Source: CAYVHB01 sp964450865 (GTDB lineage: Bacteria; Bacillota; Clostridia; Saccharofermentanales; UBA5734). Taken from it: 64,000 nucleotides of DNA. Under the pieces are notes generated by a model. The model did not search any database. It saw nothing but the letters and a program-made list of their open reading frames with translations, and had not been told where the DNA came from. Position numbers and translations under genes: made by a program. This document shows positions 1 through 7,227 of this stretch, piece by piece. Position 1 is the stretch's first letter; every line of letters starts with the position of its first letter. The DNA lies in NCBI GenBank assembly GCA_964450865.1, contig CAYVHB010000009.1, positions 1 through 64,000 of the forward strand, in the 5' to 3' direction.

Positions 1-44
1 GCGAAAGCCTCCATCAGGTTATCAAATGTTTTGTTTTCACTCAC
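1..44 (-). CDS. Possible separate rubrerythrin start (GTG) inside the ferredoxin frame
   Basis: A GTG at 44-42 is preceded 8 nt upstream by a perfect AAGGAGG (complement of 53-59). It opens VSENKTFDNLMEAF, typical of rubrerythrin N-termini. It is in the same frame as the ferredoxin, with no stop between them. The gene may be translated both as a fusion and from this internal start, or the ferredoxin stop codon has been lost. Only 14 codons are visible. Confidence 0.5.
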   Translation of the reverse strand, partial: MSENKTFDNLMEAF

Positions 45-530
45 TTTATTGTCCTCCTTGTTTTTAAATAGAGATTCTAATAGTTTGTTCACAGCCTCTT
101 TTGGGAATCCTTCGGGTTGAGTTTGATCAAGAAGTGACTGCAGAAAATCCTTCGCATTTTGACTTTGGGGGATCATATAGCCTGCTTCTCGAATGATATC
201 CTCAGCCATGATATGGTTGGATTTTTCGATGGCGGCTGCCAGTTTTCCTGGTAAACCTGAAGCGATATTTTCCTGCTCGGACTTACTGCGCATTAGCACC
301 TTCATCGCACCGATCACGGCTTCGGTTTTAGGCTGCTGGGCTGGGTACTCAAAAGGCACCATCGAAATTGCACCGGATGGACAAGCGTCAGCACAATCTC
401 CGCAGCCGATGCACTTTGATACATCTATGATGCTGTTTTCAGTGTCAGTAGCACCGGTAGGGCAGACGTAGAGGCACAAGCAGTCTTTCGTGCACAGACG
501 TATATTTCGCACCGCATATTTTTTAGACAT
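1..530 (-). CDS. Dicluster ferredoxin running into a rubrerythrin-like sequence (partial)
   Basis: The protein starts MSKKYAVRNIRLCTKDC and is cut by the window edge after about 176 codons. Residues ~13-50 hold two four-cysteine motifs (C-x3-C-x-C-x3-CP, then CIGCGDCADAC), as in 2[4Fe-4S] ferredoxins. Residues 65-160 are a helical region without cysteines. The start at 530 is preferred over an in-frame ATG at 536 because GGGAGG lies 8 nt upstream of it. The frame then continues without a stop into VSENKTFDNLMEAF, which resembles the N-terminus of rubrerythrin. It is last in the visible leftward operon, 2 nt after the double-rubredoxin gene. A role in electron transfer or peroxide/oxygen defence is inferred. 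Confidence 0.8.
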   Translation of the reverse strand, partial: MSKKYAVRNIRLCTKDCLCLYVCPTGATDTENSIIDVSKCIGCGDCADACPSGAISMVPFEYPAQQPKTEAVIGAMKVLMRSKSEQENIASGLPGKLAAAIEKSNHIMAEDIIREAGYMIPQSQNAKDFLQSLLDQTQPEGFPKEAVNKLLESLFKNKEDNKVSENKTFDNLMEAF

Positions 531-532
531 TC

Positions 533-1204
533 TCATGACCTCCCTTCAATTTTTTCAAATTTCCAATTCGGTACCTTGCACACTGGACAAATATCCGGAG
601 GAGTATCTCCTATGTAGACAAAGCCGCAAATGGTGCATACGAAAACACCTGTATTTTGCAGCATAGTGTCACCCTCTTTTTGATATCGAATCACAAGAGA
701 TTTTAAGATGCGGGTAACCTTCTCGCTCCACACCAATGCACGAAGTGCGCCTCGATCTATGGCATCAGATGCTACAGCGTTGGCGATGGGGAAGCCTTCA
801 GCCAGGTCTTTTTCAATAAGCTCGACCAGTTTATCTACACTTGGTTCTTTTGCAGGTGCTGTTACTGTCTTGAAGAAGCCGGCCAGCTCATTGAAAAGAG
901 CAGCTTCTTCTGCTTTATACTGCTTCTCACAGCCCCGAGCTAGATTTGTGCAGAGCGCACTGATTTCCAGTGGAGACATCTCTTTCATATCGCTCGATGA
1001 CTCAATGACCGCTTTCGATTTTTTCATGGCAGAAGCAGAAGGCTCACCTTGCTTTTCAAAATCCGATTTTGCTGCGCCACAGAGCGGACAATCCCAATCC
1101 TCCGGCAAATCACTCCACGAAGTACCAGGAGCGATTCCAGCGTCTGGAATACCTGCGGATTCGTCATAAACATATCCGCATACAGTACATACATATTTAC
1201 TCAT
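533..1204 (-). CDS. Double-rubredoxin protein with central helical domain
   Basis: This 223-residue protein begins with a rubredoxin (residues 1-52; VCTVCGYVYD and DCPLCGA supply the four iron-ligating cysteines). A central all-helical domain follows (about 70-180). It ends with a second rubredoxin-like module (FVCTICGFVYIGDTPP...CPVCK) of the kind found at the C-terminus of rubrerythrin. The central region does not show an obvious ExxH di-iron pattern, so calling it a rubrerythrin would be an overreach. AAAGGAGG precedes the ATG. It probably passes electrons to an oxygen or peroxide reductase. The partner is inferred from the adjacent ferredoxin/rubrerythrin gene. Confidence 0.8.
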   Translation of the reverse strand: MSKYVCTVCGYVYDESAGIPDAGIAPGTSWSDLPEDWDCPLCGAAKSDFEKQGEPSASAMKKSKAVIESSSDMKEMSPLEISALCTNLARGCEKQYKAEEAALFNELAGFFKTVTAPAKEPSVDKLVELIEKDLAEGFPIANAVASDAIDRGALRALVWSEKVTRILKSLVIRYQKEGDTMLQNTGVFVCTICGFVYIGDTPPDICPVCKVPNWKFEKIEGRS

Positions 1205-1271
1205 GCGATCTCCTCCTTTTCATAACTAATTTTATCATAAGCATTTGCTAAATATCTAACAATAATGCCTT

Positions 1272-2471
1272 TTAGTTCCCGCATTCGTCATGATGCTGAT
1301 GCTCGTGGCATACGGAGCCTGTTGTCTTCAAATCACCTTTAAGATAGCTTTCGGCTGCTGCTCTCGCATCGCCAGATGCACCGACAACAACCTCAACGTT
1401 TCTTTCGTTGAAGATCTCCACTGCGCCGCCGCCCATGCCGCCACTGATAATCACATTTACACCACGGTCAGCCAGGAAGTTCGGCAAAAATCCAGGCTTG
1501 TGTCCGGGATTGGGTATGGAGTCTTCTTTCGTAATTTTCCCATTTTCAACATCGAAAAGCAAAAAAACGCTGCAATGTCCGAAATGCTCTGTTACGTTTG
1601 TACCTTCTCCTGCAATAGCAATTCTCATCATTTCTTTTCCTCCCTTTTCTTCTAATACATCTGCAATTGAATCAAACCAATCCCCATTAAACAGCTCAAT
1701 CATCCCTTTATCGCAAGCGGCTGAAATTCCCGGTTCGATGGGAATCCTTGCTAGAACCTTCAGGTTATGCTCATCAGCAATTTTATCGATGTGACTGTCC
1801 CCGAATATTTTATATTCCTTGCCGTTATCCGGGCATTTAAAATAGGCCATATTCTCAACCAGGCCGAGTACTGGAATCTTCATCATCTCCGCCATCTTCA
1901 CGGCCTTGGACACAATCATAGATACAAGCTCCTGTGGTGAAGTTACGATAATAATCCCGTCAACGGCGATGGATTTGAAAACAGTGAGGGGTACATCTCC
2001 AGTTCCGGGTGGCATATCAATAAACATAAAGTCCACATCACCCCAGATGACATCAGTCCAGAATTGCTTTACCGTGTTGCCAAGGATTGGTCCTCTCCAA
2101 ATCACGGGATCAGTATCGTTCTCAATGAGAAGATTAATCGACATAATGTCAATCCCGGTTTTACTTTTTAAAGGGAAGATACCGAATTCGCTGCCAGTAG
2201 CCTTTTCCTTTATTCCAAATGCTTTCGGAATAGAAGGGCCTGTAACGTCTGCATCAAGGATGGCAACGTTATAATCCATTCTTTTCATTGTGACAGCCAG
2301 CATGGAGGTTACTGAGGATTTCCCGACGCCCCCCTTTCCGCTGACAACCCCAATGACTTTTTTAATGTTGCTTAATTCATGTGGCTTTTCTCGAAAATCG
2401 GTTTTTGCTTCCTTTCTGTCAGCACAGTCATCTCCACAGCTGCTGCAGTTTTGTTCGCAGTTTTCACTCAT
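1272..2471 (-). CDS. Mrp/NBP35 P-loop ATPase fused to a NifX/ORP-type domain
   Basis: This 399-residue protein has a cysteine-rich N-terminus (CEQNCSSCGDDC) and an Mrp/NBP35 ATPase domain (P-loop VVSGKGGVGKSSV near residue 42, CPDNG near 213). A C-terminal dinitrogenase iron-molybdenum cofactor domain starts near residue 280 (MMRIAIAGEG). The last residues, CHEHQHHDECGN, form a His/Cys tail that could bind metal. Mrp proteins carry Fe-S clusters. Mrp-ORP fusions belong to the orange-protein complex, whose ORP subunit binds a Mo-Cu sulfide cluster. AAAGGAG lies upstream of the start. It sits downstream of the MBL-fold gene in the operon. The metal actually bound cannot be read from sequence. 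Confidence 0.88.
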   Translation of the reverse strand: MSENCEQNCSSCGDDCADRKEAKTDFREKPHELSNIKKVIGVVSGKGGVGKSSVTSMLAVTMKRMDYNVAILDADVTGPSIPKAFGIKEKATGSEFGIFPLKSKTGIDIMSINLLIENDTDPVIWRGPILGNTVKQFWTDVIWGDVDFMFIDMPPGTGDVPLTVFKSIAVDGIIIVTSPQELVSMIVSKAVKMAEMMKIPVLGLVENMAYFKCPDNGKEYKIFGDSHIDKIADEHNLKVLARIPIEPGISAACDKGMIELFNGDWFDSIADVLEEKGGKEMMRIAIAGEGTNVTEHFGHCSVFLLFDVENGKITKEDSIPNPGHKPGFLPNFLADRGVNVIISGGMGGGAVEIFNERNVEVVVGASGDARAAAESYLKGDLKTTGSVCHEHQHHDECGN

Positions 2472-2484
2472 CGTTTTAGCTCCT

Positions 2485-3315
2485 TTACATGTTGATTTCT
2501 AGTTGATCTCCGGCAGCTATATAGTCAATGTTTTTGCCCATAATAGCTTTCAGACTTTTATAGGATTCCAATCCAGTACAGTGGCAGGTGTAATAATGCG
2601 CCTGTGTATCCAACAGGACCTTTCCAATCTTATCCACGATAATCGGATCTTCATTCTGTTTTGTCCCATGGTTATACAGATGAAATCCTCCAATAACAAA
2701 ATCTGGAAGGAACCCTGTTTCTGCTTTGAATTGATCGATAATGTTAATGATTCCGTTGTGTGCGCAGCCTGCTACCAGCAGCTTTTTACCCTTGCTGTTT
2801 ATGATCAGGTTTTGCTCATGCGCAAAATCATCCGGAACATACTCATCGCCGTCTTTCTTAAATAAATCCGCGTTACCAGAAGGGATAAGCCTTGTGGCTG
2901 CCACACCGGAAAATAGTGTAAGCTCTTGGTCAATGGTAAAGCGGTCAGAACAGTAAATGAATCGCTCATTCGGAGCAAGTGCCTCATCTAATCCGATATA
3001 TGCCTTTGCGCTGCCTGGCCTGTTCGCGTAATGCTGTTCAAAAGCCTTTTTCTGCAAGTAAATTTTCGCCTTGCTATTAATGCCAAGAAATGTTTTCAAG
3101 CCACCACCGTGGTCATAGTGACCATGAGAAATGACAGCCAGATCAACCTTTGTTAAGTCAACTCCCAGCTTTTCGGCATTTTCAGCAAAAAGACCGCTTG
3201 CCCCTGTATCGAACAAGATCTTGTGCGTTTCCGTTTCGATATAAAGGCTTAAGCCGTGTTCGCTGCCAAGCTTCTGTGAGGATGTTGTATTTTCAGATAA
3301 TACCGTTACTATCAT
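2485..3315 (-). CDS. MBL-fold metallohydrolase
   Basis: This 276-residue protein carries the metallo-beta-lactamase signature HGHYDHGGG near residue 65, plus later histidines (AGCAHNGI, GGFHLYNH) expected to complete a two-metal site. Overall it resembles the group annotated as 7,8-dihydropterin-6-yl-methyl-beta-ribofuranosylaminobenzene phosphate synthase-like. The start ATG overlaps the stop of the preceding ferredoxin-ATPase gene by 4 nt, suggesting translational coupling. Such hydrolases are regular neighbours of MinD-like ferredoxin ATPases, but the substrate is unknown. Confidence 0.82.
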   Translation of the reverse strand: MIVTVLSENTTSSQKLGSEHGLSLYIETETHKILFDTGASGLFAENAEKLGVDLTKVDLAVISHGHYDHGGGLKTFLGINSKAKIYLQKKAFEQHYANRPGSAKAYIGLDEALAPNERFIYCSDRFTIDQELTLFSGVAATRLIPSGNADLFKKDGDEYVPDDFAHEQNLIINSKGKKLLVAGCAHNGIINIIDQFKAETGFLPDFVIGGFHLYNHGTKQNEDPIIVDKIGKVLLDTQAHYYTCHCTGLESYKSLKAIMGKNIDYIAAGDQLEINM

Positions 3316-4199
3316 GTGATTGGACCCTCACTTTCTTTTTTGAGCAACTTCATGGTGCTGTTGTAGACCTCTATTACTGCAATACCGGAAGGGCAATCGA
3401 CCTCCACAATGGTTTGTCCGTTATTAATCGCTTTTACCGCGTTAGGGTCAAAGGGTATCCTTCCCGTAAACGGGAGACCTTTCGATTGGCAGAACTTCTC
3501 AATTTTTTCATTGTTTGCGGGATTCGTGTCGTACTTGTTGGTGCAGACACCAATTTTTGTCTGGAACGTTTCCGCGGTTTTTATAATGCGTTCCATGTCA
3601 CTGATCCCTGATATTGAAGGCTCTGCGACAATCAATACCATATCAACGCCACTGAGAGAGGCGATAACGGGACAGCCAATGCCCGGTGAGCCATCGATAA
3701 CAGCCAGCTCAGTATCTGGCAAAGCTGCAGCCTTCATTTGCTTCTTCACCTCGGTTACCAGCATTCCTGAGGTACCGCTTCCCATTTTTAACTGGGCCGT
3801 CGAAAAGACTTTGTGGTCGTCAGCATAGAGCATGAGCTCTCCAGCAACAGCGGGTTTTAAGCTCACAGCGCCTGCAGAGCAGATCGCTTCACAAACACCG
3901 CAGCCTTCGCAGGCAAACGGATCAACCGTAAATCCCTTCTCGAATGAAATGGCATCGAACCTGCAATTCGCTTTACAGAGTCCGCATGCAATACATGTAG
4001 CTGCATCAATATAAGCTTTTGGCATTCCGAAATAGTCTGTCCGTTCAGGCTCAGCGTTCTGTGCCATGACAAGATGAAGGTTAGGCGCATCCACATCACA
4101 ATCGGCACAGGCTTTGGCCTGTGAAAGTTTTATGAAGGCACTGGCTATCGTTGTCTTCCCAGTACCGCCTTTACCGCTAAGGATTAACAGCTGTTTCAT
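3312..4199 (-). CDS. MinD-like ATPase with inserted 2[4Fe-4S] ferredoxin domain
   Basis: This 295-residue protein starts with a deviant Walker A (LSGKGGTGKTT, residues 7-17). A ferredoxin insert follows at about 63-112 (CIACGLCKANC and CEGCGVCEAIC) and then the rest of the P-loop fold (VIDGSPGIGCP). This is the COG1149 family, two copies of which occur in ORP-complex operons. A GAAGGAGG sequence precedes the start. It overlaps the preceding paralogue by 23 nt and the MBL gene by 4 nt. It probably couples ATP hydrolysis to Fe-S or metal-cluster handling in the cytoplasm, which is inferred from the family. Confidence 0.87.
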   Translation of the reverse strand: MKQLLILSGKGGTGKTTIASAFIKLSQAKACADCDVDAPNLHLVMAQNAEPERTDYFGMPKAYIDAATCIACGLCKANCRFDAISFEKGFTVDPFACEGCGVCEAICSAGAVSLKPAVAGELMLYADDHKVFSTAQLKMGSGTSGMLVTEVKKQMKAAALPDTELAVIDGSPGIGCPVIASLSGVDMVLIVAEPSISGISDMERIIKTAETFQTKIGVCTNKYDTNPANNEKIEKFCQSKGLPFTGRIPFDPNAVKAINNGQTIVEVDCPSGIAVIEVYNSTMKLLKKESEGPIT

Positions 4200-5037
4200 G
4201 CTGCACCTCCTTCTTCACCGATTCAAGCAAAGTGGAGAACAAGACCTTAAATCGCTCACTTTTCCACGCAACGATCTCAGCATCAGAATTCAGCATTCCC
4301 AGCTCATTATCAAACGGAATCCGACATAATATCGGGATGCTTTTTTCTCCACAGAAGCTTTCAGCAGGATTTTCTCCCTCAAGACATTTGTTCAGAACGA
4401 CGCCGTGGGGCTTGCCAAAAAGCCTGACTAGATCATAGACCATGTTGAGATTATGTACACCAAACACTGTCGGTTCAGCAACCAATATGCAATAGTCCGC
4501 ATCTTTAATGCTTTCCATGACGATGCAGGCGCTTCCAGGGGGACAATCTATGAAAACTGGTTGATCCTTTAATGCTGTACTTTCTTCCAAGAGCTTTTTT
4601 ATGATTGGTATCCCGGATGCTTCACCAGTGTTTAAAATTCCAGTGGTAACTGTCACATCGCGAGAAACGCCTTTTTGAACTTTTCCAATTACCTTCTTCT
4701 TTTCACTGATTGCCTTTTCCGGGCAGAGCAGCATACAGCCTCCGCAGGAATGACAGATCTCTTCAAAAACCACTGGCTTGTTTTTTATGAAGGCAAGTGC
4801 ATTGAATTTGCAGAAATCAACGCACTTTCGGCAGCCGGTGCAGAGGATTTCATTGACGACAGGTATTTTGACTGCGATATCCTGCTCATCAACAATTTCT
4901 GGTTTGAAAAACAAATGTCCATTGGGCTCTTCGACGTCACAGTCGATATATAAGGAATTTTTAGCAATTGCTGCAAGATTGACTGAAACCAGTGTTTTGC
5001 CTGTGCCGCCTTTTCCACTAAGCACAGCTATTCTCAT
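4177..5037 (-). CDS. MinD-like ATPase with inserted ferredoxin domain (second copy)
   Basis: A paralogue of the downstream gene, about 286 residues from the start MRIAVLSGKGG. It has Walker A GKGGTGKT, two cysteine clusters (CTGCRKCVDFC and CHSCGGCMLLC) and the motif FIDCPPGSAC. The longer open frame to 5115 is not used here because it overlaps the whole end of the upstream ORP gene and the P-loop normally starts the protein. No clear ribosome site was found, so coupling to the upstream gene, which stops 4 nt before the start, is likely. Two tandem COG1149 ATPases beside ORP and Mrp-ORP are the hallmark of the ORP complex. Confidence 0.85.
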   Translation of the reverse strand: MRIAVLSGKGGTGKTLVSVNLAAIAKNSLYIDCDVEEPNGHLFFKPEIVDEQDIAVKIPVVNEILCTGCRKCVDFCKFNALAFIKNKPVVFEEICHSCGGCMLLCPEKAISEKKKVIGKVQKGVSRDVTVTTGILNTGEASGIPIIKKLLEESTALKDQPVFIDCPPGSACIVMESIKDADYCILVAEPTVFGVHNLNMVYDLVRLFGKPHGVVLNKCLEGENPAESFCGEKSIPILCRIPFDNELGMLNSDAEIVAWKSERFKVLFSTLLESVKKEVQHETAVNP

Positions 5038-5041
5038 GGTC

Positions 5042-5407
5042 TTATTTCTCATGACCGTGGAATCCCGGATGAAATTCACTGAGAAGCGGGAGCTGCTCAG
5101 TCGAAAACGCATCAATGTTTTGCTGAGCTGTTCCTGAAATAGATTTATAGATCAAGACCTCTGCTTTGCGCAAAACTTCCTCAGCATTTTCGCCGCATCG
5201 CGGGGTAATCAGTGCATTAGCCTCGTGGTCAGCAATCACTTGTGCTGCCTTGATTCCCGCACCGCCCTGACTGGTAGCTGCACTATTATCCAGGAAAGAG
5301 CCTTCTTTTGTTTCTGTATTATAGAAAAGAAAATATGGTGCCCGCCCAAATGACGGACATACCCCTGATTCCATGCTTTTTTCATCTACTGGTATGGCTA
5401 TTTTCAT
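5042..5407 (-). CDS. NifX/ORP-type metal-cluster-binding protein
   Basis: A single-domain protein of 121 residues (MKIAIPVDEKSMESGVCPSFG...) of the dinitrogenase iron-molybdenum cofactor family. It includes the loop GRAPYFLFY and a helix with GAGIKAAQVIADHEA. The C-terminal tail FHPGFHGHEK is histidine-rich. Single-domain members include NifX, NafY and the orange protein. With no nif genes in view and the ferredoxin ATPases directly downstream, the ORP role is the better inference. CGGAGG lies 8 nt upstream of the start. Confidence 0.82.
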   Translation of the reverse strand: MKIAIPVDEKSMESGVCPSFGRAPYFLFYNTETKEGSFLDNSAATSQGGAGIKAAQVIADHEANALITPRCGENAEEVLRKAEVLIYKSISGTAQQNIDAFSTEQLPLLSEFHPGFHGHEK

Positions 5408-5449
5408 ATGAATCCTCCGTTCTGATTAACCCTATTTTTGACTAAAGGA

Positions 5450-5890
5450 TCAGTTATAATCCAGCATTGTCTGCTCTGAGTCTTTAAACAATTCCGGTGC
5501 TAACTCTTTCATCGATTTTCCCCAAAATGACATTTTTTCGTGATCAGAAAAATACTTCTGTGGAATAGGGTGCGTACCGACCACAACCGGAATGTAATAG
5601 TGTTTTTCCAGAAATTCTTTGAATACCTTGATTCGAGGGCATGGAGGATACCCAACAACCAGTCCTGTTGCCAGGTGAATTGCTTCGGCTCCGTTTTTTA
5701 TCATTTCTGCCGGGACGTATTCAACATTTCCTCCCGGACATCCACCGCATTGGGAATATCCAACAATTTGAATCTCTTCATCAAGAGGATAGATTGAAAA
5801 CCCTCCCGCATGCTCCTTAGCCGCCCGAAAGCATTTCCCGCCTCCGCAATTTTGATACCGTCCGCAGATAATAATCCCGATTTTTTTCAT
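5450..5890 (-). CDS. CGGC-domain protein
   Basis: This 146-residue protein contains CGRYQNCGGGKCF at residues 9-21, GYSQCGGCPGGN near 50 and GYPPCPRI near 80. Together these define the CGGC domain (putative metal-binding, PF08821). A conserved histidine (VGTHPIPQKYF) follows. The function is not established. Association with Fe-S/metal operons in anaerobes fits its position between the DUF134 regulator and the ORP gene. The start is supported by GGAGGTGG. Confidence 0.83.
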   Translation of the reverse strand: MKKIGIIICGRYQNCGGGKCFRAAKEHAGGFSIYPLDEEIQIVGYSQCGGCPGGNVEYVPAEMIKNGAEAIHLATGLVVGYPPCPRIKVFKEFLEKHYYIPVVVGTHPIPQKYFSDHEKMSFWGKSMKELAPELFKDSEQTMLDYN

Positions 5891-5918
5891 TCAGCCACCT
5901 CCGACTAACTACTCTAGA

Positions 5919-6284
5919 TTAATCTTCTCCTGGATTTCTGCCGCACCTGTGCCTCCGGCACTGGCCGCCTCCGCAGCCCTCTGCAATTCCATTACAAAGT
6001 TGATATTCTCCACCCTCAATAAAAAGTATCTTCCCATTAACCAAAGACTGAGCGATTTTTTTTCGTGCTTCAAAGTAAATTCCTTGAACAGTTGTACGCG
6101 ATATATCCATTTGGCTGGCACACTCTTCCTGTGTGAGCCCTTCTAAATCGATCAGTCTGATCGCTTCATATTCATCTACAGTCATATTGATCGAATTAGC
6201 AGCGTTTCTTGGGGAGTCAAGAGGCCCGAAGCGACTACTATCAGGCAAGCAGCAAACCTTTCTCCATTTTCTTGGTCTTGGCAT
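5919..6284 (-). CDS. DUF134-family helix-turn-helix regulator with Cys/His-rich tail
   Basis: 121 residues beginning MPRPRKWRKVCCLPD, the conserved DUF134 N-terminus. A sigma-like HTH follows at about 40-85 (MTVDEYEAIRLIDLEGLTQ, EECASQMDISRTTVQGIY). The tail (EGCGGGQCRRHRCG) has three cysteines and a histidine that could sense metal or redox state. As the only DNA-binding protein of the operon it is the natural candidate to bind the repeated GACATATG-type sites at the operon promoter. That link is an inference. GTGAGGTG precedes the start. Confidence 0.87.
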   Translation of the reverse strand: MPRPRKWRKVCCLPDSSRFGPLDSPRNAANSINMTVDEYEAIRLIDLEGLTQEECASQMDISRTTVQGIYFEARKKIAQSLVNGKILFIEGGEYQLCNGIAEGCGGGQCRRHRCGRNPGED

Positions 6285-6310
6285 TAAATATTCACCTCAC
6301 TTGTCAACAA

Positions 6311-6338
6311 AAATAACCAGAGAATCCTCCGGTTATTT
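6311..6338 (-). terminator. Intercistronic hairpin (attenuator) between DUF5320 and DUF134 genes
   Basis: On the minus strand AAATAACC pairs with GGTTATTT, with further pairing inside (GGAG/CTCT), and the stem is followed by TTTGTT. It looks like an intrinsic terminator placed after the first gene. It may partially stop transcription so that DUF5320 is made in excess of the downstream proteins. Confidence 0.5.
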
Positions 6339-6347
6339 CTGTTTCTC

Positions 6348-6626
6348 TTACAGATTTTCAAGTTGCTTATCAATAACATCAAGCCTGCTTTTTAGGATAT
6401 CCTTTTGTTCTTGAAGCACCTCTTTTTGAGTTTTAGAAGAGTCCTGATTTAATCCAATTCCTCGGCCAAAGCCTCGTCCAAAACCGCGTCTGCGTCCGAG
6501 TCCCATTCCCATTCCTTGTCCAAAGCCACCACCAATATTTGCTGCATTGGCATCTGCACACGGGCCTAAGCCTCTTCCTGTCATTGATCCTGCGCCCATT
6601 GGGCCAGTTCCATTTCCTCTTGGCAT
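6348..6626 (-). CDS. DUF5320-family small glycine/methionine-rich protein
   Basis: A 92-residue protein starting MPRGNGTGPMGAGSMTGRG, the conserved opening of DUF5320 proteins. A Gly/Arg/Met-rich middle (GMGMGLGRRRGFGRGFG) is followed by a coiled-coil C-terminus (QKEVLQEQKDILKSRLD). The upstream frame to 6668 is rejected because AAGGAGGTGAAAATT directly precedes the chosen ATG. The family is common near Mrp/NifX-type genes in anaerobes and has no known function. It is the first gene of the operon. Confidence 0.82.
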   Translation of the reverse strand: MPRGNGTGPMGAGSMTGRGLGPCADANAANIGGGFGQGMGMGLGRRRGFGRGFGRGIGLNQDSSKTQKEVLQEQKDILKSRLDVIDKQLENL

Positions 6627-6645
6627 AATTTTCACCTCCTTATAG

Positions 6646-6699
6646 TTTCCGACATATGCCGCTTTCAATTCTTAGTATATGCCATTTCCGACATATGTC
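6646..6699. promoter_or_regulatory. Repeated operator-like sites over the ORP operon promoter
   Basis: TTTCCGACATATGCC (6646-6660) and TTTCCGACATATGTC (6685-6699) are 15-mers differing at one base. AGTATATGCC (6674-6683) is a weaker third copy. The last full copy contains the perfect palindrome GACATATGTC over the -35 box, the weak copy covers the -10 box, and the first lies in the leader. The DUF134 protein is the likely ligand (inference). Confidence 0.6.
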
Positions 6700-6701
6700 A
6701 A
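6674..6701 (-). promoter_or_regulatory. Sigma-A promoter of the ORP operon
   Basis: On the minus strand TTGACA (complement of 6696-6701) and TATACT (complement of 6674-6679) are separated by 16 bp, about 50 bp upstream of the DUF5320 start. Both boxes overlap copies of the repeated ATATG-type site, so a regulator there would probably repress. Confidence 0.75.
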
Positions 6702-6740
6702 TAACTATTTTTAAAATATCGATTTTATTTTAGAAATTTC

Positions 6741-6807
6741 AGAAATAGGGTTTAAAAACCCTTTCTAAATGTCATGGCTTATGAGAGGGACTTTTATCTT
6801 CTCATAA
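6741..6807. other. Two adjacent inverted repeats upstream of the xis/int unit
   Basis: GGGTTT/AAACCC flanked by AGAAA/TTTCT forms a hairpin at 6741-6766. TTATGAGA (6779-6786) pairs perfectly with TCTCATAA (6800-6807). They lie between the leftward operon promoter and a non-coding stretch before xis. Their function is unknown. Confidence 0.4.
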
Positions 6808-6855
6808 AAGCGATCTTTGACAACTTCATATAGGAGAACCGGATACCTTTGGTGT

Positions 6856-6981
6856 ATGAGCCGAAAGGACAAGCCAAGTGGCAGGTACGCGATGACCTTC
6901 AATTCAGAAGAGAGCGATAAATACCCTTGCCTCATGCTGATTGTGGCAGATCAGCTGGCCATGACCTTGTGCACCAGATAA
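6856..6981 (+). CDS. Short unrecognised ORF (41 aa), possibly a remnant
   Basis: An ATG at 6856 opens MSRKDKPSGRYAMTFNSEE and runs 41 codons to TAA. AGGAGA lies about 20 nt upstream, too far for a good ribosome site. No family is recognised. The remaining bases to 7130 show no convincing gene. It may be the decayed end of a mobile-element gene. Confidence 0.25.
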   Translation: MSRKDKPSGRYAMTFNSEESDKYPCLMLIVADQLAMTLCTR

Positions 6982-7132
6982 TGATACTTCCGTATAGTCA
7001 CAGTCCGAGCGTGATCAAACCGTCGCAGGCAATGAGTACGGCCCGCCATCAGAATGGAGGGATGTGAAAGTCCTATGAAAGCGTGAAGCCCACGTTTGTC
7101 CGGTCCATCCACAGACTCAAGAATCAAATAAG

Positions 7133-7192
7133 CAGCCGCATCATGAAAAACCCCGCAAATTAATGCGGAAAGATTGATTCATGATGCGGCTG
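7133..7192 (+). terminator. Long two-tier hairpin before xis
   Basis: A perfect 15-bp stem (7133-7147 with 7178-7192) encloses a second stem CCGCA/TGCGG, and the downstream arm is followed by TTTTCTATTTCTATT. It can terminate rightward transcription into xis/int, or act as a recombination-related structure. It ends 35 bp before the xis start. Confidence 0.6.
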
Positions 7193-7227
7193 TTTTCTAT
7201 TTCTATTAAGTGAAGGGAGGTTTTTGC

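Noticed and set aside
193..471. 92-codon plus-strand ORF opposite the ferredoxin
   Set aside because: The minus strand encodes two 4Fe-4S motifs. The plus-strand frame is an antisense shadow.
1..6626. Nitrogenase cofactor cluster
   Set aside because: NifX-type domains are present, but there are no nifHDK, nifB or nifEN genes. The ATPase set points to the ORP complex instead.
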